A DNA stretch of 64,000 nucleotides from Verrucomicrobiales bacterium (lineage in GTDB: Bacteria > Verrucomicrobiota > Verrucomicrobiia > Verrucomicrobiales > DEV007): positions 1 to 64,000 of the forward strand of contig JARGOD010000011.1 of NCBI GenBank assembly GCA_029210205.1. Direction: 5' to 3'. The notes beneath the pieces were generated by a model. It worked only from the letters and a program-made list of their open reading frames with translations, was not told the origin of the DNA and searched no databases. This document shows positions 44,445 through 52,240 of the stretch, piece by piece. Position 1 is the first letter of the stretch, and every line of letters begins with the position of its first letter. The translations under genes and the position numbers were made by a program.

Positions 44445-45758
44445 CTAAAAAGTCTCTGAGGATGCTGCTTCATTGCATTCCCTCTTTGCTGTAGCACCAA
44501 CTGACCATGAAGCTGAGATTCCGATAGCCCAAGCGAAACAAATCGCAATGCGCAATGGAGTGTTAATCTGATCTGTCAGCACCGCAAACGCCACAAAAGC
44601 CTGAACCATCAGCGATCCCAACAGCAAGAATGTTGACCATGAATCTTGATCATACCTTAAGTGCCTCAGCCTATTCAAAGTCATCAAGAAAGTCGCGCCG
44701 ACAAAAACAAAATACAGCGAAAGTCCAATCCAGCCTGATCCAACTGCGATCTCCACATACTCGTTGTGCGAGTTACCGATCGTATAATTTTTTTCAAACC
44801 CAAGCTCATCGAATTTTTCACCCATTAATTTGTCGTTGGCGTTGTATCCAATTCCGAGGGGATACTCTTTCAAAATTTCCCAATTCGCCCGCCAAAGCTT
44901 AATCCGGTCGCTATTAGCCTCTTGGCTCGAATCAAACGCACTTAGGAATCGTTTTTGAACTCCACCATCAAACAAAATCCAGGCAGACCCAATTAGCGAA
45001 ATAGCTACAATAGCCGAGATCCAGAGTTTTTTCAGCGGCTTAGGAACCAAAAAGATGGAGATGAGCCCACTCACTGCGAGCGCGAGCCAAGCACCTCTTG
45101 ATTGGCTCGCGATGACAGAAATGAAACAACCGAGCGAAATTACCACTGCCAGAATCAAGTATCCACGTTTCCCAGCCAGTTTTGCGACGATTCCACCAGA
45201 GACAGAGATCCAGAAAAACAGCCCCATGAGTTGACCAAAAGTGATCGGATTTCGGAGCATTCCGCTCGAGCGCGGAGACATTGGGGTATCGAAAGCGTTA
45301 CCCGCAATAAGTGATCGATACATGTTCATACCGGCAATAGATTGCTGCAAAGCGAGAAAAATTTGAAATCCCAAGAGAGCAATAAGAAGGATCAATCCCG
45401 CTCGTTCTATAGCCCCAAGTCTCCAGTAGTTGAGCACCAAATGAGCCGGGACAAGAAGTCCCATCAAAATCGCGACCCATTTGAGTTCACCTAAAAATGA
45501 CACCTCCGCATAACTGCTAAAACAAATCACTAACGCAGAGACGATTGTGTAGGCCGCCAGGACAATGAAAGTATTTCGAGAAAACCCACAAATCTCCAAG
45601 AAACTGACACGTTCAAAATCGGCACTGAACCAGATAATCGCTGCGAATAAACTAAACAAACAAACAGCGATATAAGATGCGGATGGCCCTAGCGTAAGAG
45701 CAATCAGAACGAGAATCGCACAAGTTCTTACAGCGGTGAATTTTGATTCTCCTATCAC
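44445..45758 (-). CDS. O-antigen ligase/polymerase family membrane protein
   Basis: The 437-residue membrane protein has ten to twelve helices and the Wzy_C/WaaL pattern. 'SQSRGAWLALAVSGLISIFLV' precedes the large periplasmic loop 'DRIKLWRANWEILKEYPLGIGYNANDKLMGEKFDELGFEKNYTIGNSHNEYVEIAVGSGWIGLSLYFVFVG'. The G-x-G...HNxY...G-x-x-G residues are typical of ligases and polymerases of O-antigen or exopolysaccharide. Start is GTG at 45758. Whether it ligates or polymerises cannot be told from sequence. With the FkbM gene it forms a small surface-glycan unit, without glycosyltransferases nearby. It is somewhat more AT-rich than its neighbours. Confidence 0.85.
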   Translation of the reverse strand: MIGESKFTAVRTCAILVLIALTLGPSASYIAVCLFSLFAAIIWFSADFERVSFLEICGFSRNTFIVLAAYTIVSALVICFSSYAEVSFLGELKWVAILMGLLVPAHLVLNYWRLGAIERAGLILLIALLGFQIFLALQQSIAGMNMYRSLIAGNAFDTPMSPRSSGMLRNPITFGQLMGLFFWISVSGGIVAKLAGKRGYLILAVVISLGCFISVIASQSRGAWLALAVSGLISIFLVPKPLKKLWISAIVAISLIGSAWILFDGGVQKRFLSAFDSSQEANSDRIKLWRANWEILKEYPLGIGYNANDKLMGEKFDELGFEKNYTIGNSHNEYVEIAVGSGWIGLSLYFVFVGATFLMTLNRLRHLRYDQDSWSTFLLLGSLMVQAFVAFAVLTDQINTPLRIAICFAWAIGISASWSVGATAKRECNEAASSETF

Positions 45759-45971
45759 GATTCTGATCTTACCAAGCCCGTAACCTTATTCAATTTTTAT
45801 TGCCGTGAATCCCCCCATCAAGCGCGGAATCTCTGTCGCGCTTTTGGTGCCTGCCCACTCGTGTATCACGAACTTTCGCTCACCTGGCCGATTGCTCGAA
45901 TCAATCAATAGACCGAACCAGTTGGCTTGTCGCTACAGTTACGAGCATTCCTTGAAGCCCATGGTGAATCG

Positions 45972-47135
45972 CTAGTTCGCTTCGGGAACGGTCTGCAGCA
46001 GTCGAAACGCACGCGAACTCGAACGCGTCGGAAGTGCTCGATGGATAGTCGATTTCGCAGTCGGCTCCCGATCTCGTTCATGGGTCACATTCTTTAAACG
46101 AAAATAGGGCGGTTCCTCTTCGAATTCGTCAAGGATGCGGCGGGCTGCAACTGTTGGAATATCTGCGACCCCCCGCCCAAGCGGGAGAGGAGTTCCTATA
46201 GGCTCAAGGCGATGCAGAAATCCTAAACCAAGAGAGGCACAATTCTTTCGGAAGGCACGAAAATGGCCTGCCTCATGAATGACGGGGCGATCCCCAATAT
46301 GTTTCAGGAGGGTAACCTGCTCCTTGGATATCGGTAGAAACCAGCACTCCACGTAGCAGTGCCGGTATTCTGTTTGCGTATAGAGCCAGTCGTAGAGATT
46401 TTCAACAATTGCGCTCAGGAGGAGGCGATTATGCAAATTCAGCCCTTCGGTAAAACGGGGCGAACGGTTAAGGTCCCACGGAGCCCGGAAATCAAAGAGC
46501 ATATCACCCTCAGGGCTCCCCCCTTTCCTCCGAAGCGCGAAGCAAAAATGTCCATTAGTCGTCTTTTTGCCAAAGTGATCGTAGTGCAAATTGATGAGGA
46601 TCAAATGATGGGATCGATCCGGAGTTTGCGGCAATCCCATCCTTACCTTCCACCAGGCATCGAGCCACGGTTCTTCGGCCGGACGCCCGAGTAGTTTTCT
46701 TTCAGCGAGTGCAACAAAGTCATCTTCTTCCGGAATGAGAATTTTATCCAGCCCGAGGCGTCGCTCATGCCAATTACGATTTTCGCGGCTGAGGACCTTC
46801 TCATGAAAAGCTTCCGCAAAAATTTGCGCGGCATTTTCGGCGATACTCTTATCACTTGAGGTGCCATTTACGGGCAGGAAAAGGCGAGCGTCCCGGTTCC
46901 TGGTTTGAAACCCCATCTTTGGAGAAAAAGGCCTTGTTCCGGTAAGGTGCCCTTCACTCATTTTCTCTCCGTCAGGCAAGGTTTCAATAATTGGATCGCC
47001 CGCTAACGCCTTGAAAGCCGGCGGTAACGTCAAATAATCAGACGTACGGCCCGGTGATTCTGCAGCAAGACGACCTGCGCAAAAAAACACGGAGAGCAAT
47101 ATCATCCATTGGCGAATTCCCATGTAGGCATTCAT
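45972..47135 (-). CDS. Exported protein of unknown function (weak DUF4105/Lnb resemblance)
   Basis: The ORF track begins at TTG; ATG 47135 ('MNAYMGIRQWMILLSVFFCAGRLAAE') gives a signal peptide and about 387 residues. The central part reads 'RSHHLILINLHYDHFGKKTTNGHFCFALRRKGG' and later 'HCYVECWFLPISKEQVTLL...FRAFRKNCASLGLGFLHRLE'. The Asn-Cys-Ala-Ser after a run of aromatic and basic residues recalls the DUF4105/Lnb_N family of periplasmic Cys-peptidase-like proteins (Cys and His as catalytic pair). The similarity is weak and may be misleading. It is divergent from the cytochrome-type gene, with 88 bp between starts. Confidence 0.5.
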   Translation of the reverse strand: MNAYMGIRQWMILLSVFFCAGRLAAESPGRTSDYLTLPPAFKALAGDPIIETLPDGEKMSEGHLTGTRPFSPKMGFQTRNRDARLFLPVNGTSSDKSIAENAAQIFAEAFHEKVLSRENRNWHERRLGLDKILIPEEDDFVALAERKLLGRPAEEPWLDAWWKVRMGLPQTPDRSHHLILINLHYDHFGKKTTNGHFCFALRRKGGSPEGDMLFDFRAPWDLNRSPRFTEGLNLHNRLLLSAIVENLYDWLYTQTEYRHCYVECWFLPISKEQVTLLKHIGDRPVIHEAGHFRAFRKNCASLGLGFLHRLEPIGTPLPLGRGVADIPTVAARRILDEFEEEPPYFRLKNVTHERDREPTAKSTIHRALPTRSSSRAFRLLQTVPEAN

Positions 47136-47223
47136 GGCAAAGGACGGCCTATGATTCAAGGGTAGATTCTCCGCAGTTTAATACGTCATTGCCGAAACAA
47201 GCCAATACGTTCACCCTAAGGCC

Positions 47224-49830
47224 GTGATCGTTTCAAAATCTTTTCTAGTCTTGTGTCTGGCATTTTTCCTACTGCTTGAGCCTGACCCACTCAATGCGCA
47301 GCAAAATGCACACCTCAAAATTGAATCTCGTTTCGACTCTTTCGTCGAAGACGATTTCCCGTTCTTTACCCAGACGCTTGATGCACGGGAATTTGGAGAA
47401 AATCCCGAGCCAACTAATCTAACGCCACGCGGAATTATTGTGAAACTCGGAGAGGGATACTTCGGGTGCTTTGATCCCGATTTGCTTCGCTGGGCTCTTA
47501 TTTGGAAAGCGAACGAAGAGGGCGAATATCTCACCATGGACGGCATGGCTCCCGGTAGCTACCGCCTCCCAAATCGGAAGGCGCCGGCGGGACAGGAATC
47601 CCTGCCCAGGCCTATAGGAACTCCACTAATGGCTTCGCCGGCCCTTCCGGGCTGGTTTCCAGGCAACCCCCTTTCGAAGGAGGATCCGAGAGAACGGGCG
47701 AATTCGGACGCCGAGGAAATCGGGATCGGACCTCTTCCAGCCAATATCGGACGTTTTCGTGGGATCGAAGTTTCAGAAGGAGACCTTACCCTCGCTTACC
47801 GTGTCGGCGGTAAAACGATTCGAGAAGTCTCTTCAATCATGGAGAAAGACGGCGCTTTGTCTCTCCATCGTGACCTTGAGATAAAAGACTCTTCTGGAAA
47901 AATCCTCGATGAAAGGCAAGCCATGGGATTTGTCTTCGAATCTGCACGCAAGTCGATTAATAGCTCCGCGCTTTCAGAGTGGTTCACGAGCAGAACCAGC
48001 AGCCTTGAAGGCGACCCCGTAAGGCATTGGCCTCAAAAACTCACTCTTCCTGCAGGGTCACGCTCTTCAATAGAGGCGCCTTTGGTCTTTGACGACCTCC
48101 CCCTGCCCACCCCAAACCCATGGAGGCGAAATGTGCGCCTTTCCGGCTTCGATTTTTTTCCTGATGGCCGAGCAGCCTTCTGCACCTTTGATGGTGATAT
48201 CTGGATAGTCGAAGGGCTTGAAGAAAGCAGTAAAGAAGTCACCTGGACTCGCTTTGCCTCCGGCCTTCACGAGCCAAAAACAGTCTGCATTGTCGAGGGA
48301 GAAATTTACGTCTCTGATCGGAATGGTATCGTCCGCTTGCAAGATACTGATGGCAACGGCGAGGCCGATTGGTATGAGAATTTCTCCAATATTGTCCCTC
48401 AAACTGCGGAAACACGGGAGTTTGCGATGGATATGGTTGCAGCAAAAGACGGAGGCTTCTATCTCGCCAAAGGGGGGCAGGTCGGGAACACAAAAGGGAT
48501 CGCTAACGGCACCATCGTCAAGGTCGCCCCTGACGGTCTTTCCTACGAAGTCGTCGCGACAGGGCTTCGGCAGCCGTACATCGGCTACAATTCGGAAACA
48601 GCAGTCCTGACCTCCAGCGATCAACAAGGTCACTGGAAACCGGCCACTCCGATTTATCGGATCGAAGACGGAAAATACTACGGATTCCAGCCCGCGAAAT
48701 TTAAAGAAAAAGCAGTGCATCCGGCTCCGATTGCTCCACCGGAGGTTTGGATTCCTCATTTCATCAATCAATCCGGGGCCTCTCAGGTCTGGCTCAACGG
48801 CCCGTCAAAGATGGGATCTCTCAATGGCAGCCTCATTCACATTGGCTACAACCGGCCCGAGATTTTTAAGGTTTACCTCGATAAGGACCGTAAACAAGGG
48901 GCCGTCGCACCCCTGCTTTCAGGATTTCCATCGGGAATTCTCAAAGGGCGAGTCAATCCACTCGATGGACGGCTCTATGTCTGCGGATTCGAAATTTGGG
49001 GAACATCGGGAGAACGGGTGAGTGGCCTATTCAGAATCCGTCCCGGTGACGCGCCCTCGTTTCTACCAACCCGGGTGAAAGCATCGAAACGCGGCCTGCT
49101 CATGAGTTTCGATGAACCACTCTCCGAAGAACTCGCAAGTGAAATCGGAAGATACTCCGTTGATCGATGGAACTATGAACAAACTCACAACTACGGCTCG
49201 GGGAATTTCCGGCTCGATGGTGATCCCGGTCAGGAATCGGTTTCTGTCTCCAGCGCGATTCTATCGAAGGACCGGAAATCACTCTTCATCGGGATTCCTC
49301 AGATGCAGCCATCGCACTCGTTGAGACTTACATATCGGCTTCCGCATTCCGAGGTGACTAGTATTGAGAGCCTATACCTGACGATCCAGTCTCTGCAAAA
49401 AATAGACCTTCCCCAATTCGGCTTCGAAAACGATGACGTCGATCTCACTGTCCGCGCGGATTTGACGGGATCAGGTCCTGCCATTGAACCGACTGCCAAA
49501 ATTGGCGAGGAAGTCGCCCTGCGCTACGGCTGCATTGCCTGTCATGCGACTGACAAATCTACTCCTCCCGCTCCCTCGGGTGAGGGGGCTCTTGTCGCCG
49601 TCGGTCCCGCCTGGACAGGCCTATGGAATTCCTACCGCACCTTCACCGATGGTTCATTCATCAAGAAAGTCGATGAAACCTATCTCAGAGAGTCAATCCT
49701 CGATCCTGGCCGCCGCGTCGCTGAGGGATACAACACGGAAAAAACGGGCGTTGGAATGCCCTCTTACCTCGGTGTCCTAAAAGATCACGAAATTGAGTCG
49801 ATCATTCTCTTCATTAAGTCCCTGAAGTAA
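47224..49830 (+). CDS. DUF6797 and cytochrome c domain protein, exported
   Basis: The 868-residue protein has a signal peptide ('MIVSKSFLVLCLAFFLLLEPDPLNAQ'). An N-terminal region with 'FTQTLDAREFGENPEPTNLTPRGIIVKLGEGYFGCFDPDLLRWALIWKAN' matches DUF6797 as found in Verrucomicrobiota and Planctomycetota. A seven-bladed-propeller-like middle follows ('RLQDTDGNGEADWYENFSN'). The C-terminus is a class I cytochrome c domain with heme motif 'YGCIACHA' (C770, C773, H774) and probable axial Met in 'GVGMPSYLGVLKDHEIESIILFIKSLK'. Related proteins are thought to be extracytoplasmic sugar-type dehydrogenases passing electrons to the heme. The substrate is unknown. The start GTG at 47224 begins the signal peptide. 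Confidence 0.85.
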   Translation: MIVSKSFLVLCLAFFLLLEPDPLNAQQNAHLKIESRFDSFVEDDFPFFTQTLDAREFGENPEPTNLTPRGIIVKLGEGYFGCFDPDLLRWALIWKANEEGEYLTMDGMAPGSYRLPNRKAPAGQESLPRPIGTPLMASPALPGWFPGNPLSKEDPRERANSDAEEIGIGPLPANIGRFRGIEVSEGDLTLAYRVGGKTIREVSSIMEKDGALSLHRDLEIKDSSGKILDERQAMGFVFESARKSINSSALSEWFTSRTSSLEGDPVRHWPQKLTLPAGSRSSIEAPLVFDDLPLPTPNPWRRNVRLSGFDFFPDGRAAFCTFDGDIWIVEGLEESSKEVTWTRFASGLHEPKTVCIVEGEIYVSDRNGIVRLQDTDGNGEADWYENFSNIVPQTAETREFAMDMVAAKDGGFYLAKGGQVGNTKGIANGTIVKVAPDGLSYEVVATGLRQPYIGYNSETAVLTSSDQQGHWKPATPIYRIEDGKYYGFQPAKFKEKAVHPAPIAPPEVWIPHFINQSGASQVWLNGPSKMGSLNGSLIHIGYNRPEIFKVYLDKDRKQGAVAPLLSGFPSGILKGRVNPLDGRLYVCGFEIWGTSGERVSGLFRIRPGDAPSFLPTRVKASKRGLLMSFDEPLSEELASEIGRYSVDRWNYEQTHNYGSGNFRLDGDPGQESVSVSSAILSKDRKSLFIGIPQMQPSHSLRLTYRLPHSEVTSIESLYLTIQSLQKIDLPQFGFENDDVDLTVRADLTGSGPAIEPTAKIGEEVALRYGCIACHATDKSTPPAPSGEGALVAVGPAWTGLWNSYRTFTDGSFIKKVDETYLRESILDPGRRVAEGYNTEKTGVGMPSYLGVLKDHEIESIILFIKSLK

Positions 49831-49933
49831 GGAAAAGCCTCCGTGGAAACGCGCAAAACGGCTTGAACTCAGGGCGTTCCAAGGGAAGGAATAAGGGTGC
49901 GCACGATTCGGCACGCCCCCTTTTCAACCTACG

Positions 49934-50254
49934 ATGCCTAAAACCGAAAACAGTGAAGTCCAGAACACCGATGTTCCGGCCTTCGAGGACGCCCTTTCCC
50001 ACTTGGAAGAGCTTGTTCGCGAGATGGAATCTGACCAGATGCCACTTGAGGAGCTTATCAAGAATTATGAAGAAGGGACCCGACTGTTTAAAGTTTGCGA
50101 AAAAAGGCTCGATGAAGCGCAGGGACGTATTGAGATAATCCGAAAGAATCGTAGCGGACAGGGTGTAGTGGAACCCTTCGGCGATCAAGAAGAAGAAAAA
50201 ACAGCTGTTTCCGCCGATAAGGACGAATCCGATGAGCATGGAGAACTATTTTGA
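49934..50254 (+). CDS. xseB: Exodeoxyribonuclease VII small subunit
   Basis: XseB binds XseA to form exonuclease VII, which degrades single-stranded DNA. The 106 residues have the typical helical hairpin 'AFEDALSHLEELVREMESDQMPLEELIKNYEEGTRLFKVCEKRLDEAQGRIEII', followed by a charged tail of 35 residues. It overlaps dxs by 23 bp; xseB-dxs pairing is a conserved arrangement in many bacteria. The partner gene xseA lies 4.7 kb downstream on the opposite strand. The tail ends with 'DESDEHGELF', reading across the dxs start. Confidence 0.92.
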   Translation: MPKTENSEVQNTDVPAFEDALSHLEELVREMESDQMPLEELIKNYEEGTRLFKVCEKRLDEAQGRIEIIRKNRSGQGVVEPFGDQEEEKTAVSADKDESDEHGELF

Positions 50255-52157
50255 ATTTCCCGAAATTCCGACTGCGGAATTACCAAAAGTCGATAATGCG
50301 GCTGACCTGAAGAAGCTTCCTCTCGAGGATCTTCCCAAGCTTGCTGAGAACATTCGGCGGACGCTGATCAGCTCCCTCGCAAAAACCGGAGGCCACCTAG
50401 GCCCGAATCTCGGTGTTGTCGAGCTTTCGATCGCTCTCCATCGCATTTTCAGCACCCCGGATGACAAGTTTGTCTTCGATGTGAGCCACCAGGGCTACGT
50501 CCACAAAATGCTGACGGGACGTTGGGATGAAATCCACACAATCCGACAGTATGAAGGTCTCAACGGTTTCCTCCTTCGAACCGAAAGCGAGCACGATTGC
50601 TACGGCGCCGGACATGCTGGCACGGCGGTCTCGGCAGCGCTGGGAATGGCGTCCGCCCGGGACGTCTTGGAGAAAGATGATCATGTCGTTGCTGTCGCCG
50701 GTGATGCAGCCTTCACCTGCGGCCCAACTTTTGAGGCGCTGAACAACATCGCGAGTACGACGAAGAAGTTCATCCTCGTTCTGAATGACAATGAGTGGTC
50801 GATCGACCGAAACGTCGGGGCGATTGCAAAATATTTTCATGCGCTCCAAACGAGCTCGACCTATTCACACATTCACGAAAAGGCGGCGGAATTCGTCGAG
50901 CGCGTTGCCGGAAAAACAGGGCGCGACCTGGTTCACAAAGTCGAGCGCGGCGCTAAGAACCTTCTCTTTCCCAATGTGCTTTTCGAGAAATTCGGGATGC
51001 ACTACTACGGCCCGATCGATGGCCACGATGTCGACCTCCTTGTGAAGACCTTTGATTTTCTCAAGGATCAGGACGAGCCGGTGGTTCTTCACATCATCAC
51101 TGAAAAAGGTCGCGGTTACGAACCTGCCAAGGCGAATCCGATGAAGTTTCACGGTCTCGGCCCCTACAAGACTGAAACCGGCGAAACACCCGCGGCCGGC
51201 TCACCGACCTTTTCGCAGCTCTACGGCGAGCATCTCGGTAAATTTGCGAAAGAAGACGAGAAAATCGTCGCGGTCACCGCCGCAATGCCAAGTGGCACCG
51301 GCCTCACCGGATTCCAGGCCCAGGTTCCTGAGCGCTACTACGATGTTGGAATCGCGGAAGAGCATGCTGCTCTCTTCGCCTGTGGCCAGGCTGTCCAAGG
51401 CCTGAAGCCATTCCTCACGATTTACTCGACCTTCTTTCAGCGCGCCTACGACATGGCGGTGCATGACATGGGGATTCAAAATCTGCCGGTCCGCCTCTGT
51501 ATGGACCGTGCCGGTCTCAGCGGTGACGACGGCCCGACTCACCACGGTCTTTTCGATATTGGCTACATGCGCCACATTCCAAATTGGGTCTTCATGCAGC
51601 CAAAGGACGAAGACGAATTCGTCGACATGCTCTGGACAATGGCAAACTACGAAGACGGCCCGATCGCGGTTCGTTATCCTCGAGGCGCCGGCGTTGGAGC
51701 AACCGTGAAGGAAACTCCTGAACTTCTAGAGATCGGCAAAGCCGAAGTTCTCGAAGACGGAACCGACATCGCCCTTTTCGGACTCGGGCACTTTTTCGAA
51801 ATCGCCGAAGCGACAAGGACTGAGCTTGAGAAGATGGGCTACTCCGTTGCGCTTATCAATCCACGCTGGATTAAACCCCTCGACGCGAGCTGCATCGAAA
51901 AGTTTGCGCGGCAATGCCCAGTCGTGATGACTTTTGAAGACCACGTGCTCCATAACGGATTCGGAGCCGCCATCATTGAACATCTCAACGACACTGCCAT
52001 CCAGACCCCGGTGGAACGCATCGGCTGGCCTGATGAATTTGTCGAACACGGCGGAGTCGCGGTTCTTCGCGAGAAGCACGGCATTTCGGTGAAAGACGCA
52101 GTCGCGAAAGCGTTGAAGCATCTTCCCGCTCCAAAAGAAGAGTCTATCGCGAGCTGA
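50232..52157 (+). CDS. dxs: 1-deoxy-D-xylulose-5-phosphate synthase
   Basis: DXS is the first enzyme of the MEP isoprenoid pathway and condenses pyruvate and glyceraldehyde-3-phosphate with TPP. The 641-residue protein has 'GGHLGPNLGVVELSIALHRIFSTPDDKFVFDVSHQGYVHKMLTGR' and the TPP motif 'AVAGDAAFTCGPTFEALNNIAS' (usual form GDGAMTAGxAFEALN). The catalytic Glu lies in 'YDVGIAEEHAALFACG', and the C-terminal transketolase domain follows. The start overlaps the xseB end; an in-frame ATG two codons later is possible. The motif differences are mild and fit a divergent DXS lineage rather than a different transketolase. Confidence 0.93.
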   Translation: MSMENYFEFPEIPTAELPKVDNAADLKKLPLEDLPKLAENIRRTLISSLAKTGGHLGPNLGVVELSIALHRIFSTPDDKFVFDVSHQGYVHKMLTGRWDEIHTIRQYEGLNGFLLRTESEHDCYGAGHAGTAVSAALGMASARDVLEKDDHVVAVAGDAAFTCGPTFEALNNIASTTKKFILVLNDNEWSIDRNVGAIAKYFHALQTSSTYSHIHEKAAEFVERVAGKTGRDLVHKVERGAKNLLFPNVLFEKFGMHYYGPIDGHDVDLLVKTFDFLKDQDEPVVLHIITEKGRGYEPAKANPMKFHGLGPYKTETGETPAAGSPTFSQLYGEHLGKFAKEDEKIVAVTAAMPSGTGLTGFQAQVPERYYDVGIAEEHAALFACGQAVQGLKPFLTIYSTFFQRAYDMAVHDMGIQNLPVRLCMDRAGLSGDDGPTHHGLFDIGYMRHIPNWVFMQPKDEDEFVDMLWTMANYEDGPIAVRYPRGAGVGATVKETPELLEIGKAEVLEDGTDIALFGLGHFFEIAEATRTELEKMGYSVALINPRWIKPLDASCIEKFARQCPVVMTFEDHVLHNGFGAAIIEHLNDTAIQTPVERIGWPDEFVEHGGVAVLREKHGISVKDAVAKALKHLPAPKEESIAS

Positions 52158-52188
52158 GAAGAGGGCTCCTACTGGAAAGATTAACATC

Positions 52189-52221
52189 GTTCGCTACGCT
52201 TCTTTAGCTCCGTAGCGAAAC
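52189..52221. terminator. Hairpin between convergent dxs and secretin genes
   Basis: GTTCGCTACG pairs with CGTAGCGAAAC (one bulged base) around a 12-base loop. It lies in the 83 bp between two convergent genes. No T tract follows on either strand, so it may act as a bidirectional rho-dependent stop or 3' end stabiliser. Confidence 0.5.
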
Positions 52222-52240
52222 TGGTTACAGTTTTGTCGTT

